A DNA stretch of 64,000 nt, taken from assembly GCA_038851035.1 (NCBI GenBank), contig JAWCLH010000008.1, positions 1 to 64,000 on the forward strand, written 5' to 3'. Origin of the DNA: Thermoplasmata archaeon. GTDB taxonomy: Archaea > Thermoplasmatota > DTKX01 > VGTL01. The notes beneath the pieces are model-generated. The model was not told the origin of the DNA, did not search any database, and saw only the letters and a list, made by a program, of their open reading frames with translations. Shown here in pieces: positions 26,253-36,165 of the stretch (position 1 is its first letter; each line of letters opens with the position of its first letter). Position numbers and translations under genes: made by a program.

Positions 26253-27392
26253 ATGGAGAGCGGTGCGACTGGGAGCGGTGCCCGGAATCGAGGCAACGCC
26301 ACCTTTGCCTCAACCCCGACGATGGGCCCGGGAGAGGACGACGAGCTCCCTTCTGGGCCATCCTCCCCAGAGTCTCGCCAGCCCCTATCCCTTAGAATCG
26401 GATGGACCGGAGCGGCCCTGATTGCCGCCGGCCTCGCCCTAGCGCTGGCTATCATTATTTTTGAGGTCTGGAGATCCGGCGGGCCACCGGGGGCGTGGGC
26501 CCCGATACTCGCGGGAACCGTCGTCGGCGTGGGCCTGATGCTCATCGGTTTCCTCATCCACCTCCAGTCACTCATAACCACCTTCGAGCATCGCTCGAGT
26601 GCTCGCCACCGAGAGCTCGCGGAGAGCCACAGGGAGCTCGCGAGGAGGGTGGAGAGGCTCCACGCGATCCACGCTGCGCTGTCAACTCGAGACACCGGAG
26701 CGAACACTGCAGCGGTTCCTGAGGGTGGGGGGCCCGGCAGAGGGCCGGTCCGGGTCACCACGGCGGCGACCGCGGCCGTAAAAAGGGAGGGGATGGGGAA
26801 GGTGGGGCCCGGGAGGCCAAGACCGGCTGAAAAGTGCCCTGTGTGCTCACGCGAGTTGAAGGGGGGCCGGTGCGAGCGCTGCGACACCAGCGCGCAGATT
26901 CAGTCGGCCTATCTCGAGGTCAGCAAAGTTCAGAGCACGGGTGTGGCGGTGGAGGAATCGGCTAGCCTGCTCGCGAGCGCGCGCGAGTGCCTCGAGGCCG
27001 GTCAGTACGACGAGGCCCGGAAGTTCGTGGAGAGCGCCCTCCACTTTGCGAGAGTCTCCGCTGGAAGACACGACGAACTCAGCGCCCGCTTCAGGAAAGC
27101 GGAGGACGGGGTGCTCTCGCTCAGGGCCTCGGCGGGGACGGCTGACGAAATCACCGCCCTGAAGGGGTTGCTGGTGCAGGCGCGGGAGGAGATGAGCCGC
27201 GGGCTTTATGATGAGGCGGGGGAGACCCTCGACCGCGTCCTCAGGGCGGTCGAGGCGCTCGCGAAGCCCCAGCCGCGCGAGGCTGGAAAGCCCGAGAGGC
27301 CCTCGGCGGGTATCTCTAAGTGCCCGAAGTGCGGAAAGAGCGTGCTCACGGGGTGGCCGAAGTGCCCATACTGCCTCGCGCCTCTGAGCTGA
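26253..27392 (+). CDS. Two-helix membrane protein with coiled coil and two zinc ribbons
   Basis: The 379-residue protein has a polar N-terminus, two hydrophobic helices (about 53-72 and 83-104) and a coiled-coil-like charged segment (about 108-142). A zinc ribbon follows (CPVC...CERC, about 193-211), then a helical region with TPR-like character (YDEARKFVESALHFA, YDEAGETLDRVLRAVEAL) and a C-terminal zinc ribbon (CPKC...CPYC). The soluble part faces the cytoplasm if the helices form a hairpin. No catalytic motif is visible; a scaffold role is a guess. It follows the transaldolase gene by 12 bp. Confidence 0.6.
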   Translation: MESGATGSGARNRGNATFASTPTMGPGEDDELPSGPSSPESRQPLSLRIGWTGAALIAAGLALALAIIIFEVWRSGGPPGAWAPILAGTVVGVGLMLIGFLIHLQSLITTFEHRSSARHRELAESHRELARRVERLHAIHAALSTRDTGANTAAVPEGGGPGRGPVRVTTAATAAVKREGMGKVGPGRPRPAEKCPVCSRELKGGRCERCDTSAQIQSAYLEVSKVQSTGVAVEESASLLASARECLEAGQYDEARKFVESALHFARVSAGRHDELSARFRKAEDGVLSLRASAGTADEITALKGLLVQAREEMSRGLYDEAGETLDRVLRAVEALAKPQPREAGKPERPSAGISKCPKCGKSVLTGWPKCPYCLAPLS

Positions 27393-27501
27393 CACTTCAC
27401 CACCTGCCCGGAAGGAGTGCCCTACCTTCCCCGTTCATCCCGCCTTGAGATAGGCCGCCACTCTTCCTCAATGGCCTCGCCTGACTCTCCACGGCCGTTG
27501 C

Positions 27502-29193
27502 TCAGCCAGGGCCACTGACTGGAATTCGAAGCCCAGCCCTCCGCGCCGCCGCTCGCGCCCCTGCATAGCCCGCGTCGGCGTGCCTGAGGACGCCTATGCC
27601 GGGGTCAGTCGTGAACACCCTCTGAATTCTTTTCTCCGCCTCCTTCGTGCCGTCGGCCACAACGACCATTCCAGCGTGAATCGAGTAGCCCACTCCGACC
27701 CCGCCGCCGCTGTGGATGTGGACGGAGTCCGCGCCGGCGGCACAGTTGAGAAGGGCGTTCAGGAGAGGCCAGTCCGCCACGGCGTCGCTGCCGTCGAGCA
27801 TCCCCTCGGTCTCCCTGTTCGGAGAGGCCACGGAGCCGCAGTCGAGGTGGTCGCGGGTGATCGCAATCGGAGCCGAGAGCTCCTTTCTCCTAACCATCCT
27901 ATTTATAGCTTTAGCGAACTGGGCCCTCTCGCCGAGGCCCAGCCAGCAGACCCTCGCGGGAAGGCCCTCGAACGGAACGTACTTCTCGGCGAGCTGAATC
28001 CAATTGACGAGCGTCCTGTTCTTTGGGAAGAGCCGGAGCACGACCCTGTCCGTCTTGAGAATGTCCTCAGGGTCGCCGGAGAGCGCTATCCAGCGGAATG
28101 GCCCACGGCCCTCGCAGAACATCGGCCTTATGTAGGCGCTGACGAAACCCGGGTAGGAGAAGGCCTCCTTCACACCCGCCTGAAGCGCCTGCCCGCGCAG
28201 GTTGTTTCCGTAGTCGAAGACCACCGCCCCCCTCTTCTGGAACTCAAGAAGCGCCCTGACGTGCGCCGCCATCGATTCATAGGACCGCCGGAGGTACTCC
28301 GCGGGGTCGCTCCTCCTGAGCTCCGCCGCCTCTCCAACACTCAGCCCCGCAGGGACGTAGCCGTTGAGGGCATCGTGGGCGGATGTCTGGTCGGTCACGA
28401 GGTCCGGGACGACGCCCCTCCTCACGAGCTCTGGGTGGGTCTCGGCGCAGTTCCCGACAAGGCCTATTGACAGCGCCTCGCCCCTATTTTTTGCGTCGAG
28501 GGCAATTTCGAGCGCCTCGTCGAGCTCCCCGACCATTTTGTCACAGAATCCCCTCTCCACCCTCCTCTTTATCCTCTCCGGGTCCACCTCCACGATGAGC
28601 GCCACCCCACCGGCCATTTTTATCGCGAGCGGCTGGGCTCCGCCCATGCCCCCGAGACCCCCGCTGAGCACTAGCCTCCCCTTCAGGCTCCCGCCGAAGT
28701 GCTTTCGCGCGGCGGCGGCGAAGGTCTCATAGGTCCCCTGTATAATTCCCTGGGTTCCTATATAGCACCAAGAGCCCGCCGTCATCTGACCGAACATCAT
28801 TAGGCCCTTTTCCTCGAGCTCCCTGAAGTGCTCCCAGGTGGCCCAGCGTGGGACCAGGTTGGAGTTGGCGATGAGCACCCTCGGAGAATCCCGTGTGGTT
28901 CTGAAAACGCCCACCGGCTTCCCCGATTGAATGAGCAGCGTCTCGTCTCCCTCCAGCCTCCTCAGCTCCCTGACAATGGCGCGGAAGCAATCCCAATTCC
29001 GCGCCGCCCTTCCGGTCCCGCCGTAGACAATCAGCTCCTCGGGTCTCTCGGCATTCTCGAGATTGTTGTAGAGCATGCGCAGAATCGCCTCTTGGCGCCA
29101 GCCCCGACAGGAGATTCTGCTACCCCGGGGTGCCCTGAGGGGCATTTTCGGCGGTCTTCCCAGCTCCACCATTCCATCCACCCAGACCCCCAT
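27502..29193 (-). CDS. hutU: Urocanate hydratase
   Basis: The product of about 563 residues is the second enzyme of histidine degradation, turning urocanate into imidazolonepropionate with tightly bound NAD. Diagnostic blocks are [34 protein letters not shown] (NAD site), [36 protein letters not shown] and the catalytic-cysteine region [21 protein letters not shown] 29193 has GGTGAGG just upstream and gives the family's normal length; the frame continues further upstream but would overlap the divergent gene. No hutH, hutI or formiminoglutamate gene is in the window, so the pathway must be completed elsewhere. Confidence 0.95.
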   Translation of the reverse strand: MGVWVDGMVELGRPPKMPLRAPRGSRISCRGWRQEAILRMLYNNLENAERPEELIVYGGTGRAARNWDCFRAIVRELRRLEGDETLLIQSGKPVGVFRTTRDSPRVLIANSNLVPRWATWEHFRELEEKGLMMFGQMTAGSWCYIGTQGIIQGTYETFAAAARKHFGGSLKGRLVLSGGLGGMGGAQPLAIKMAGGVALIVEVDPERIKRRVERGFCDKMVGELDEALEIALDAKNRGEALSIGLVGNCAETHPELVRRGVVPDLVTDQTSAHDALNGYVPAGLSVGEAAELRRSDPAEYLRRSYESMAAHVRALLEFQKRGAVVFDYGNNLRGQALQAGVKEAFSYPGFVSAYIRPMFCEGRGPFRWIALSGDPEDILKTDRVVLRLFPKNRTLVNWIQLAEKYVPFEGLPARVCWLGLGERAQFAKAINRMVRRKELSAPIAITRDHLDCGSVASPNRETEGMLDGSDAVADWPLLNALLNCAAGADSVHIHSGGGVGVGYSIHAGMVVVADGTKEAEKRIQRVFTTDPGIGVLRHADAGYAGARAAARRAGLRIPVSGPG

Positions 29194-29251
29194 TGCCTCA
29201 CCATCCAAAATCCTTTTCTCCACAGATGGTGGTGTTGATTGTGGTGGTCGA

Positions 29252-29539
29252 ATGATAGTGGCGGACGTCAGCGTTGTCCCTATAGGAGAGGGGACGAGCG
29301 TGAGCAGGTTCGTCAGGAAGGCCGTCGAGGCCCTCGAGTCCTCTGGTCTGAAGACGATGCGGGGCCCGATGTCCACGAGCGTGGAGGCCAGGGACATCGA
29401 CGAGCTCTTCGCGGCGGTGAAGGCGGCCCATCGAGCGGTCCTGGCCGAGGGAGCGAGGCGTGTGCTGACCACGATAAAAATCGACGAGAGGCTGGACAAG
29501 GAGCATACAATGAAGAGCAAGCTCGACGCAATAAAATAG
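29252..29539 (+). CDS. MTH1187/YkoF-type thiamine-binding-like protein (DUF77)
   Basis: The 95-residue protein has the ferredoxin-like fold signature of the DUF77/Thiamine_BP family: [19 protein letters not shown] at the N-terminus, the central [16 protein letters not shown] block and the closing [15 protein letters not shown]. Relatives bind thiamine or related ligands, or are of unknown role. ATG 29252 marks the point where family similarity begins. It is divergent from hutU and 10 bp upstream of a surface-protein gene, though no functional link is obvious. Confidence 0.85.
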   Translation: MIVADVSVVPIGEGTSVSRFVRKAVEALESSGLKTMRGPMSTSVEARDIDELFAAVKAAHRAVLAEGARRVLTTIKIDERLDKEHTMKSKLDAIK

Positions 29540-29549
29540 GGGGTGGGGA

Positions 29550-31988
29550 ATGATGCGCTCCACAAAGTCCGCGCTCGGAATCGCTCTCGTGATTCTCACT
29601 ATGTTACCTCCCTTTCCCGGCACTTCCTACGCGTCACCGGACCTCGAAGGAGAGCACGGGGCCGGGGCGCCGGTCCACCGGAGCACCCCCGTTGAGGCGC
29701 CCGAGTGGGCGTCCGGGAGTTACTGGACCTACACCACTGACGAGGAGTTGCTCTACTGCGCCACACTGGAGAGCGCCACCCTTGTCGTCACCCACATCTC
29801 CGGCGCGCTGACGGAAACGCTCGCGGGCAAGGAGCTACTAGGCTCCACGTTCGTCTACAGACTCGAAGGAAGCCTCGCCCAGACCATCCGGGGGAATCTC
29901 ACGGTCTACATCGGCGGCTTCCCGGTAACGACGCCCGTTACCTGGCCGCTCGTCGGCAACACCACGGAGCTGCTCAGGGTCGCGGATCTGGCCACGCTCT
30001 ATACCTTCTCGCACCTTGTAGTGGACATGGGCACCCTCGGAAGCCTTCAGGTCGACACCTCTTCCTCCTTCTCCCCTCCGCTCGAGAGCTATAAATTCCC
30101 CCTCTCCCCCGGCCTCAGCTGGCGCCTCAGCTCGACCGTGAGCGCATGGACCCGGACCTCGGGAAGCATGGGGGCATTCGAGTACAACACCACCACCGTC
30201 ATAGAGGCCATGGCTACGGTGGCCGGCGAAGAAACGGTCCCGACCCCGGTAGGTGCGCTGCGCTGCCTCAACATCACCCACCGCGGGACCAGCACCACAC
30301 CTGGCGGGTCCCCGGAGCCCTACAACAGGACCATTCTTTATTCACCGGGGGCTGAGAAAGAGGCCATCAAGACCTCCGGGCTCGGCTGGGCCCCCGTCGC
30401 CCTCGCCCTCTCCGATTTCAAGGTCAATCACGCGCCGAGGGTAGTTTCGCCCCCAACCCCCGTCTCCTTCCCCGAGGACACCGTTGACACCTCCCTGAAT
30501 CTCTCGGGTATTTTCTCGGACCCGGACAATGGCGACGAGCTGAGGTTCAGCGCCTCCGGCCTGGCCAACATCAGCGCGCAGGTGGATGCCCGAACGGGAG
30601 CGGTGAGGCTTGTGCCCCCACAGAACTGGAGCGGCTCAGAAACCGCACGCTTCAGGGCACAGGACTCTCGTGGCGCCGCCTGCGAGACCTCCCTACAGAT
30701 CACAGTGACCCCCGTTAACGACCCGCCCTTTGTCTCAGCCCCGCTCGGCGCGGTCGTGATGGACGAGGATACCGTGGACGAGACGCTCAACCTCACCCCC
30801 CACTTCTCCGACCCGGACCTCCTCTACGGGGACGGGCTCAATTTCTCCTTCAGGAATAATGGAAGTGTGGCAGTTCAGGTCCATGCGAACGGCACCGTCC
30901 TCCTCTCCCCCCTGACGAACTGGAGCGGGTTCGTCAATATCACATTTGTGGCGACTGACCTCGAGGGCGAAAAGGCGGAGGGGATACTGGAGCTCGCCGT
31001 CCGCAACACCCCTGACGCTCCCGTCTGCACCTGCGCCACCCACCGCCTCGAGGTTCCTGAGGACGGAGCGCTCACCCTCAGCCTTCCGGAGCGCTTCTTC
31101 GACGCAGACCTTCCCTACGGGGATAGGTTGGTCTTCAGCGCCTCCTCAGCTCTGCCCGGGATGGTACTAGACATCGAGCCCGGGAGGTGGGAGCTCCGCG
31201 TCACCCCTCCATCCAACTTCAGCGGCTCTGCGCCCCTGCTCTTCCGCGCCACGGACTCCACAAATATGAGCGCAGAAGAGGAGGTGGAGCTCTCTGTTGT
31301 TCCTGTCAATGACCCGCCCGTAATTCTGGCAAGCTATCCCGTCGAGAGAAGCGTGTCGCTGCCCGAGAACTCCACTCTAGAATTCCACGCGGTCGCCATG
31401 GACGCTGACTCTCCCGCCCTCCAGTATCTTTGGTTCCTTGACGGCGCAGTTGTGGGCGAGGGGCCCTCGTTCAATCTCACGCCCACCTTCGACTCCGCTG
31501 GCGTCCACGACCTGCGCATAAGGGTCTCGGACGGCGAGCTGGAGGCTGAAGCGGATTGGAGAGTCACCGTCCTGAACGTAAACAGGCCACCCCAGAACGT
31601 CCGGGTTCTCTCACCCGCGGAGGGAGCCAGAATTCAGAAGGGGAGGAAGGTTGTTCTCAGGGCCTGCGCGACCGACCCGGACGGGGACGCGCTCACCTTT
31701 GTCTGGAAGGAAAGCGGGAGGGTGCTGGGAACGGGCGAGCTGCTGGAGCTGGGAGGATTCAAGGAGGGAAGGCACACGCTCACAGTCTTGGTCAGTGACG
31801 GAAACTCGACCGTGGATGCCTCGGTCTCGTTCGCGGTCGCACCTCCACCCTCTTCGAGCTCGCCGGCCCCGGGGGGCCCGATGCTCCTGCTCGCCGCGCT
31901 CGCGCTCCTGTATGCGAAGAGATTTTTTCTGGAGAGGGAGAGGCGAGAGATAGAAAAAATTAAATTCGATGTAACAGATGAGCGGTGA
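29550..31988 (+). CDS. Surface-anchored protein with cadherin-like (tandem-95) repeats
   Basis: The 812-residue protein has a signal peptide (about 6-28), a globular N-terminal domain of about 260 residues with many Asn-X-Ser/Thr sites, then three cadherin-like tandem-95-type repeats. Each repeat has an EDTVD- or EDGAL-type start, an FSDPD- or FDADL-type loop and a VNDPPF- or VNDPPV-type linker. Two PKD/Ig-like domains follow ([34 protein letters not shown]), then a hydrophobic C-terminal helix and a basic cytoplasmic tail. Such proteins serve in adhesion or the cell surface layer. No enzymatic motif is visible. It begins 10 bp after the DUF77 gene. Confidence 0.75.
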   Translation: MMRSTKSALGIALVILTMLPPFPGTSYASPDLEGEHGAGAPVHRSTPVEAPEWASGSYWTYTTDEELLYCATLESATLVVTHISGALTETLAGKELLGSTFVYRLEGSLAQTIRGNLTVYIGGFPVTTPVTWPLVGNTTELLRVADLATLYTFSHLVVDMGTLGSLQVDTSSSFSPPLESYKFPLSPGLSWRLSSTVSAWTRTSGSMGAFEYNTTTVIEAMATVAGEETVPTPVGALRCLNITHRGTSTTPGGSPEPYNRTILYSPGAEKEAIKTSGLGWAPVALALSDFKVNHAPRVVSPPTPVSFPEDTVDTSLNLSGIFSDPDNGDELRFSASGLANISAQVDARTGAVRLVPPQNWSGSETARFRAQDSRGAACETSLQITVTPVNDPPFVSAPLGAVVMDEDTVDETLNLTPHFSDPDLLYGDGLNFSFRNNGSVAVQVHANGTVLLSPLTNWSGFVNITFVATDLEGEKAEGILELAVRNTPDAPVCTCATHRLEVPEDGALTLSLPERFFDADLPYGDRLVFSASSALPGMVLDIEPGRWELRVTPPSNFSGSAPLLFRATDSTNMSAEEEVELSVVPVNDPPVILASYPVERSVSLPENSTLEFHAVAMDADSPALQYLWFLDGAVVGEGPSFNLTPTFDSAGVHDLRIRVSDGELEAEADWRVTVLNVNRPPQNVRVLSPAEGARIQKGRKVVLRACATDPDGDALTFVWKESGRVLGTGELLELGGFKEGRHTLTVLVSDGNSTVDASVSFAVAPPPSSSSPAPGGPMLLLAALALLYAKRFFLERERREIEKIKFDVTDER

Positions 31989-32229
31989 TGGGCAGGGCCC
32001 TCCCGGCGCCCCGTGCGCAAATCAATACGCGCGGCGGCTCAGACCGGAGGCCTAGAGTGCGGCACACTGATGCACGGCGGTGCGGCGGCAGGTGAAATCG
32101 GGCCATTGTATTTTGGGGGGAAAAGGTTGGTGCGGCCCATCGGCCCGGGGCCGGAGCGAGACTCTACAGGAGGGCTGGGACTGAGTCTGAACCACCAACC
32201 TACATCGCTGGCGGCGAGGGGGCGCGGGC
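31989..32229. other. Intergenic leader region with nested inverted repeats
   Basis: 240 bases without a gene separate the cadherin-like protein from the pseudo-AAA gene. The distal half holds a set of nested inverted repeats (listed separately) ending 28 bases before ATG 32230, with an AT-rich TTGTATTTT at about 32106-32114 upstream that might act as promoter. Confidence 0.5.
32124..32201 (+). ncRNA. Candidate structured RNA or leader (three-stem junction)
   Basis: AGGTTGGTG (32124-32132) pairs perfectly with CACCAACCT (32193-32201). Inside it CGGCCC (32133-32138) pairs with GGGCCG (32148-32153) and AGACTC (32159-32164) pairs with GAGTCT (32183-32188). This gives a closed 78-base three-way-junction fold. 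The length resembles a tRNA, but there is no T-loop consensus, no plausible anticodon arm and no CCA-side pattern, so it is not called a tRNA. It may be the 5' leader of the pseudo-AAA gene. In a GC-rich genome some pairing arises by chance. Confidence 0.3.
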
Positions 32230-34122
32230 ATGGAGGGGGAGAGGGATGAGGCGCGAGTTCTGAAAATAGCCCGCGCCCTTTCCTACATCAACTTCTCGTC
32301 TCTTGAGAGCTGGTACGGGCATCCCGGATTCATCAAGATATTCCAGGGACTCAAGGAGAGCGGTCCGGACCTCGGATGGGCGCTAGTGATTGGCGGAATG
32401 GAGAGGGCCCTCCTTGGCGACAGGAGCACCCCGCCCGAGATCTACTCCGGAATTCTAAAAGAGAACAGAGTGACGATTCTGCATCTCCTTGGGCTCTTTC
32501 CACAGCACCCGCCCATCAGGCTCCATGGAAGGGGCTTTAGAATACACGGCCTGAGTCCCTTTCATGCGGACATAGCGCCGCATCTCCAGAGGGTACTGGA
32601 GCGCTTCGGGAAAGGAGAGCTCGGACTCGAGGGCCTCGGGGAGGAGCTATACCGCCTCCACACGAGCGACATGAGGGACTCCTTGTACTACCACGCTCTT
32701 CTGGCCGCTCGCGCCGTGCGCCACCCCGTTTCTGCCCACCTGCTCTGGAAGGCGGTCACGCTCCTTCCAAGTGGCGGTCTAGGGGGTTCCGAGGTCGAGC
32801 GCTCGATTCAGAGGCTCGAGCTATGCCAGAAAGAGCAGCTTAGCCTGGCGCTGCTCAGGGACCCGAGGTCCGGGAGCGCCCGTCTGGAGAGGTACCTGCC
32901 GGCCTGTCCGGGCGACACCACAGCCATTCCCTCTGGGACAGTACAGCCGCCCGTCGTCGCGCTTTTCCCCGGCGCACCCCACCCCGCAGAGCCGACTCCA
33001 CATCCAGAAGACTACATGACGAAGGCGAGGCGCTTTCTAAAGGAGCGCGGGGTTCCGGAGTGGAGCCCCGGGTCACCAAGATTCCCTGGCCTCGAGGGCC
33101 TCTCCACCGCCTCGCTCGAACGCCTCCTAGCGCCCTTCCTTCTGAGGTGCTTCTCCCGTCCGGGAGAGCTAATCGACAATAGCGAGCTGATTCTGGCGGT
33201 GGGTCCTCCAGAGGTGGACAAACTGGCCCTGCTCCGCTCCATCGCGGGCGGGCTCGGCCTAATATTCAAGATGGTGCCCTGCCACCAGCTCTATTCGCGC
33301 TGGGCCGGAGAGACGGAGAGCAAAATCATCGCGGCTCTCTCTGCGGCCAGAGAGGAGGCGGAAAGGGGTGGGGCACCGGCAATGGTCGTATTCCCGAGCT
33401 CCGCCGACCTACGCGAGGGTCGGGGCTCGAAAGGGCTGCGTAGGAGCGAGACCCGTGAGTTGCCGCTCCCGTCAGCTTGTGGAGGGCTCGGAGGCGAGCC
33501 GGGTGCGCTCTATGAGGACCGCGGGGCCGGAGGCAGCCCGGACCAGGACGTAATTCTCGCCCTGGCCGCCCTCCTCACTGGCCCGAGAAAGCTCGAGGCC
33601 TTGGGCGCGAGCCGGCGCCCAGTTCTTCCTGTCGCCACCGCCCCCTCGGCGTCGGTATTGGACTCGGTGCTGAGGAGCAGGCTCACAGTCGTTCGCTTTG
33701 ACCCGCCGAGCGAGGAAGAGCTCGAGCGGCTGCTAATCCAGAACGTCGTCGGGAGATACCTCGTCTGCGATTTTGAGAGAGTGTCCTTCGCCTCGCTCGC
33801 GTCGGAGGCGCGGGGGCTCATGCCCGCTGACATCGCCGCTGCTGCCAGGGCGGCGAAGCTACGCGCACTACAGAGAAGGGCCCGAGAGCTCGGGACGAGC
33901 CTCTCCTCTGCGCCCCCCGGGCTCAGGGAGAGAATTCGCGACAGTTACATCATTCTTGAGGAGGACCTCAGGGCGGCGATTCGCGCGAGGAAAGGGGGCC
34001 CAGCGGGCGAGAGGGGTGGGCGCGCTCGCGAGCTCTCTTGCGAGCTCTCTTTAATCAATGGCCAGCCGAGACTTGGGCAGGCTCGCCTTTACAGATGGAG
34101 CGACGGGGAGGGGTCTCATTGA
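32230..34122 (+). CDS. Degenerate AAA-type protein lacking Walker A and B residues
   Basis: The 630-residue protein has an N-terminal helical region of about 290 residues, then a domain laid out like a classical AAA ATPase. Where GPPGTGKT is expected it has GPPEVDKL (325-332). The region-1 block YSRWAGETESKI is intact. Where FIDEID is expected it has FPSSAD (388-393), so both acidic residues are lost. The sensor-1 region reads LPVATAPSASVLDSVL and is followed by LTVVRFDPPSEEELERLL, matching the family's arginine-finger side. It is therefore probably a non-hydrolysing AAA fold. Next to it lie two zinc-ribbon genes on the same strand. The family inside AAA is unclear. Confidence 0.65.
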   Translation: MEGERDEARVLKIARALSYINFSSLESWYGHPGFIKIFQGLKESGPDLGWALVIGGMERALLGDRSTPPEIYSGILKENRVTILHLLGLFPQHPPIRLHGRGFRIHGLSPFHADIAPHLQRVLERFGKGELGLEGLGEELYRLHTSDMRDSLYYHALLAARAVRHPVSAHLLWKAVTLLPSGGLGGSEVERSIQRLELCQKEQLSLALLRDPRSGSARLERYLPACPGDTTAIPSGTVQPPVVALFPGAPHPAEPTPHPEDYMTKARRFLKERGVPEWSPGSPRFPGLEGLSTASLERLLAPFLLRCFSRPGELIDNSELILAVGPPEVDKLALLRSIAGGLGLIFKMVPCHQLYSRWAGETESKIIAALSAAREEAERGGAPAMVVFPSSADLREGRGSKGLRRSETRELPLPSACGGLGGEPGALYEDRGAGGSPDQDVILALAALLTGPRKLEALGASRRPVLPVATAPSASVLDSVLRSRLTVVRFDPPSEEELERLLIQNVVGRYLVCDFERVSFASLASEARGLMPADIAAAARAAKLRALQRRARELGTSLSSAPPGLRERIRDSYIILEEDLRAAIRARKGGPAGERGGRARELSCELSLINGQPRLGQARLYRWSDGEGSH

Positions 34123-34179
34123 ATTTCAGCCCCGAGCAACCCCGGAACCAGGAGGAGGGCCCGGGCGCGGGGAAGAGAG

Positions 34180-34482
34180 TTGAGACAGTTCGAAGGGGGT
34201 GAGGAGACGTTTGTCTGCGCGGGATGCGGGAGGGTCGAGAGGGAGATTGCCGCAACATGTCCGGAGTGCGGTTCCGTGATGAGGAGCGAGAGGGAGCTGG
34301 TGCATAGGTGGGTAGGAAGCCCCGGGCCAAATCAGGGCTTCATGCTGAACTGCAGAGAGAGGAGTCGGGTTGCATTCATGGACTACGAAATCGCCAACGA
34401 GCTGCCCTACTGCCCCTTCTGCAGAAAAGAAATCGAGTATAGGCCGCGTAATCTTCTAGGGAGCGAGGGCGCAGAGCTCTGA
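34180..34482 (+). CDS. Small zinc-ribbon protein
   Basis: The 100-residue protein carries CAGC...CPEC near the N-terminus and CPFCRKEIEYRP near the C-terminus, giving one complete zinc ribbon plus a further CxxC pair; a free cysteine (LNCRER) lies between. The start is TTG 34180, preceded by GGAAGAGAG; there is no ATG that would keep the first zinc ligands. It follows the pseudo-AAA gene by 57 bp and may be its partner. Function unknown. Confidence 0.6.
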   Translation: MRQFEGGEETFVCAGCGRVEREIAATCPECGSVMRSERELVHRWVGSPGPNQGFMLNCRERSRVAFMDYEIANELPYCPFCRKEIEYRPRNLLGSEGAEL

Positions 34483-34628
34483 GAGTTTTGTGGCGCGGGC
34501 CGCGGATGCGGCCTCAAGGAAGTCCCGCTCTTCTCCCGTCCAGCTCAGCAGCCTATTGCGTGTGGCGAGGTCTCTTTCCCCCGGATTTCTCTCGTAGTAG
34601 AGGAAATATAGGGGAGGGGCGTAAGAAA

Positions 34629-34639
34629 AGGATTATAGA
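34629..34639 (+). promoter_or_regulatory. TATA-box promoter of the proline/glutamate-rich zinc-ribbon gene
   Basis: GGATTATAGAG is centred about 26 bases before ATG 34660, predicting a leaderless transcript. Confidence 0.4.
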
Positions 34640-34659
34640 GGGGTAAAGCATATCTGCCT

Positions 34660-35550
34660 ATGCATCGACGCTGGAGGGAGAGGATGGTTAAAAGTAGGGC
34701 TAAATCCACATGGATTGTCATCCCGAGCTGCGCAGGCCTGTTCCTGTGGAAAAAAAAGAAGGCAGAGCCTTCCCCACCCTCCACGCCCACGCAGCCATCG
34801 CCACCACCGGGAGGCGGGGCTGGTGTCCCTCCCTCCCTCACGCCCGTAGCGCCGCCCCAGCCCGCCCCGCTCTCCGGCAGTATGGGAACGGAGTCGTATC
34901 CTAAGGCCAAGCCCGCACCACCGGAAAAGCTCAGAGAGTGGGCCGAATTCGAGAGAATTTATGGCCAGCCCCATCCCGAGGCCGGAGGCTGGGTCAACCC
35001 CCCGCCCGCCGGATGGGTCAGCGGTGGAAGGCCTAGGTGCCCCGTGGATGGCTTCAGCGTCTCCTACGAGGTCTTCAGCGGCCAGTACTTCTGCTCCCGG
35101 TGCAACAAGAGGTACACAAAGGAAGAGGTCGCTCCCAAGGGGCCCTCGCGCGAGTACGAGTATTTTGCAGTGAGCGCTTCCCGCGTGAGGTCGGAGGAGG
35201 AGGCAGGGGAGGCCTCGAGCCGCCCGGCCGGTGAATCGGCCCCACAGCCGCTCTGGCTGAGCGCTGGCGCGACGTTGGAATCCGGCGGAGAGGAGGCTTC
35301 ACCGGCGGAGACTGGGCCCTCTCCCGAAACTGCCGGAGCGCCCGAGCCGTCCCCTAGAGAAGAGATGGAGTCACCGGAGGGCACACCAGCCGCTCAGCCG
35401 GAACCGGTCACCGAAGCGGAGCCGGTCCCCCCCTCCGCAGAGCCCCTACCTGAGGCCGAACCAGCGGAGCTAGAGCCGGGCGCCGGAACTACCGAAGCCG
35501 CCCCCAGGGGAGAGACCCCAGAGAAGCCGAGAAAACCGGAGGGCGGCTGA
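34660..35550 (+). CDS. Zinc-ribbon protein with proline-rich and glutamate-rich disordered arms
   Basis: The 296-residue protein has a short N-terminal hydrophobic stretch (STWIVIPSCAGLFLW, about 16-30), possibly a membrane anchor, then a basic patch and a proline-rich linker. A folded core follows (about 85-155) with a zinc-ribbon pattern CPVDGFSVSYE...YFCSRCNKRY, having one Cys in the first knuckle and CxxC in the second. The final 130 residues are low-complexity E/P/A. The core begins EFERIYGQPHPEAGGW, which I do not recognise. ATG 34684 is an alternative start. It lies between another zinc-ribbon gene and the ribosomal S6e promoter. Confidence 0.55.
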   Translation: MHRRWRERMVKSRAKSTWIVIPSCAGLFLWKKKKAEPSPPSTPTQPSPPPGGGAGVPPSLTPVAPPQPAPLSGSMGTESYPKAKPAPPEKLREWAEFERIYGQPHPEAGGWVNPPPAGWVSGGRPRCPVDGFSVSYEVFSGQYFCSRCNKRYTKEEVAPKGPSREYEYFAVSASRVRSEEEAGEASSRPAGESAPQPLWLSAGATLESGGEEASPAETGPSPETAGAPEPSPREEMESPEGTPAAQPEPVTEAEPVPPSAEPLPEAEPAELEPGAGTTEAAPRGETPEKPRKPEGG

Positions 35551-35681
35551 GGGTCTAGGCGATGCCCAGCCCCTCCCCCTTTGATTTTTCCGTTTAGCTC
35601 TACGAATAGGCGTGGTGGCGCGGAGCGAGACCGCTACGCTGAATCTGATGCCTCTCGCGCACCGCCCTCGCCAGTCAGCAA

Positions 35682-35696
35682 AAATAATATATTCTA
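35682..35696 (+). promoter_or_regulatory. TATA-box promoter of the S6e operon
   Basis: AATAATATATTC is a strong archaeal TATA element. The predicted transcript starts near 35715 and leaves a short leader containing GAGGGATGAG directly before ATG 35732. Confidence 0.6.
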
Positions 35697-35731
35697 CCTG
35701 ACTGTATGGTGCCCTCCCTGAGAGGGATGAG

Positions 35732-36148
35732 ATGGTACAGTTCACGGCTGTGATATCCGACCCGAAGACGGGGAAGTCGTACCAGACAGTGGTCTCTGGA
35801 CACCACGCCAACTCCCTGATCGGAAAAAAAATAGGCGATGAGTTCGACGGAATCTTCGTGGGCCTCCCGGGCTACAAGCTCGTTGTCAGGGGCGGGAGCG
35901 ACAAGGACGGGTTCCCAATGAGGAAGGACCTTCCGGGACCAAGGAGGCGGGAGGTTCTGGTGAGCAGGAGCACCGGCTACAGGATGGGCGAGCCCGGCGT
36001 CCGCCGGAGAAGGCATTTTAGGGGAAACACAATCTCTCCCGAAATCGTGCAGATCAATCTGAGAATCTCTGCCCACGGCTCCAAGCCGATCGAGGATGCA
36101 CTGAAGGCGAAGGGAGATCAGGCCCAGCCCCAAGCGAAGAAGGCCTGA
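35732..36148 (+). CDS. rps6e: Ribosomal protein S6e
   Basis: The 138-residue product is the small archaeal form of eS6, a 30S subunit protein. It shows [17 protein letters not shown], the [10 protein letters not shown] block, [20 protein letters not shown] (the family signature) and [19 protein letters not shown], all typical of archaeal S6e. The C-terminus adds a short lysine/glutamine-rich tail. It heads a translation cluster with aIF2-gamma 17 bp downstream, an order conserved in many archaea. Confidence 0.97.
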   Translation: MVQFTAVISDPKTGKSYQTVVSGHHANSLIGKKIGDEFDGIFVGLPGYKLVVRGGSDKDGFPMRKDLPGPRRREVLVSRSTGYRMGEPGVRRRRHFRGNTISPEIVQINLRISAHGSKPIEDALKAKGDQAQPQAKKA

Positions 36149-36165
36149 GCAGAAGGGAGCGAAGG

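Noticed and set aside
27502-29565. Longer start for urocanate hydratase at 29565
   Set aside because: The added 124 residues do not match the family, overlap the divergent DUF77 gene, and ATG 29193 has a good ribosome-binding site.
32124-32201. tRNA gene
   Set aside because: Length fits, but there is no T-loop, no D-arm pattern and no anticodon arm at the expected place.
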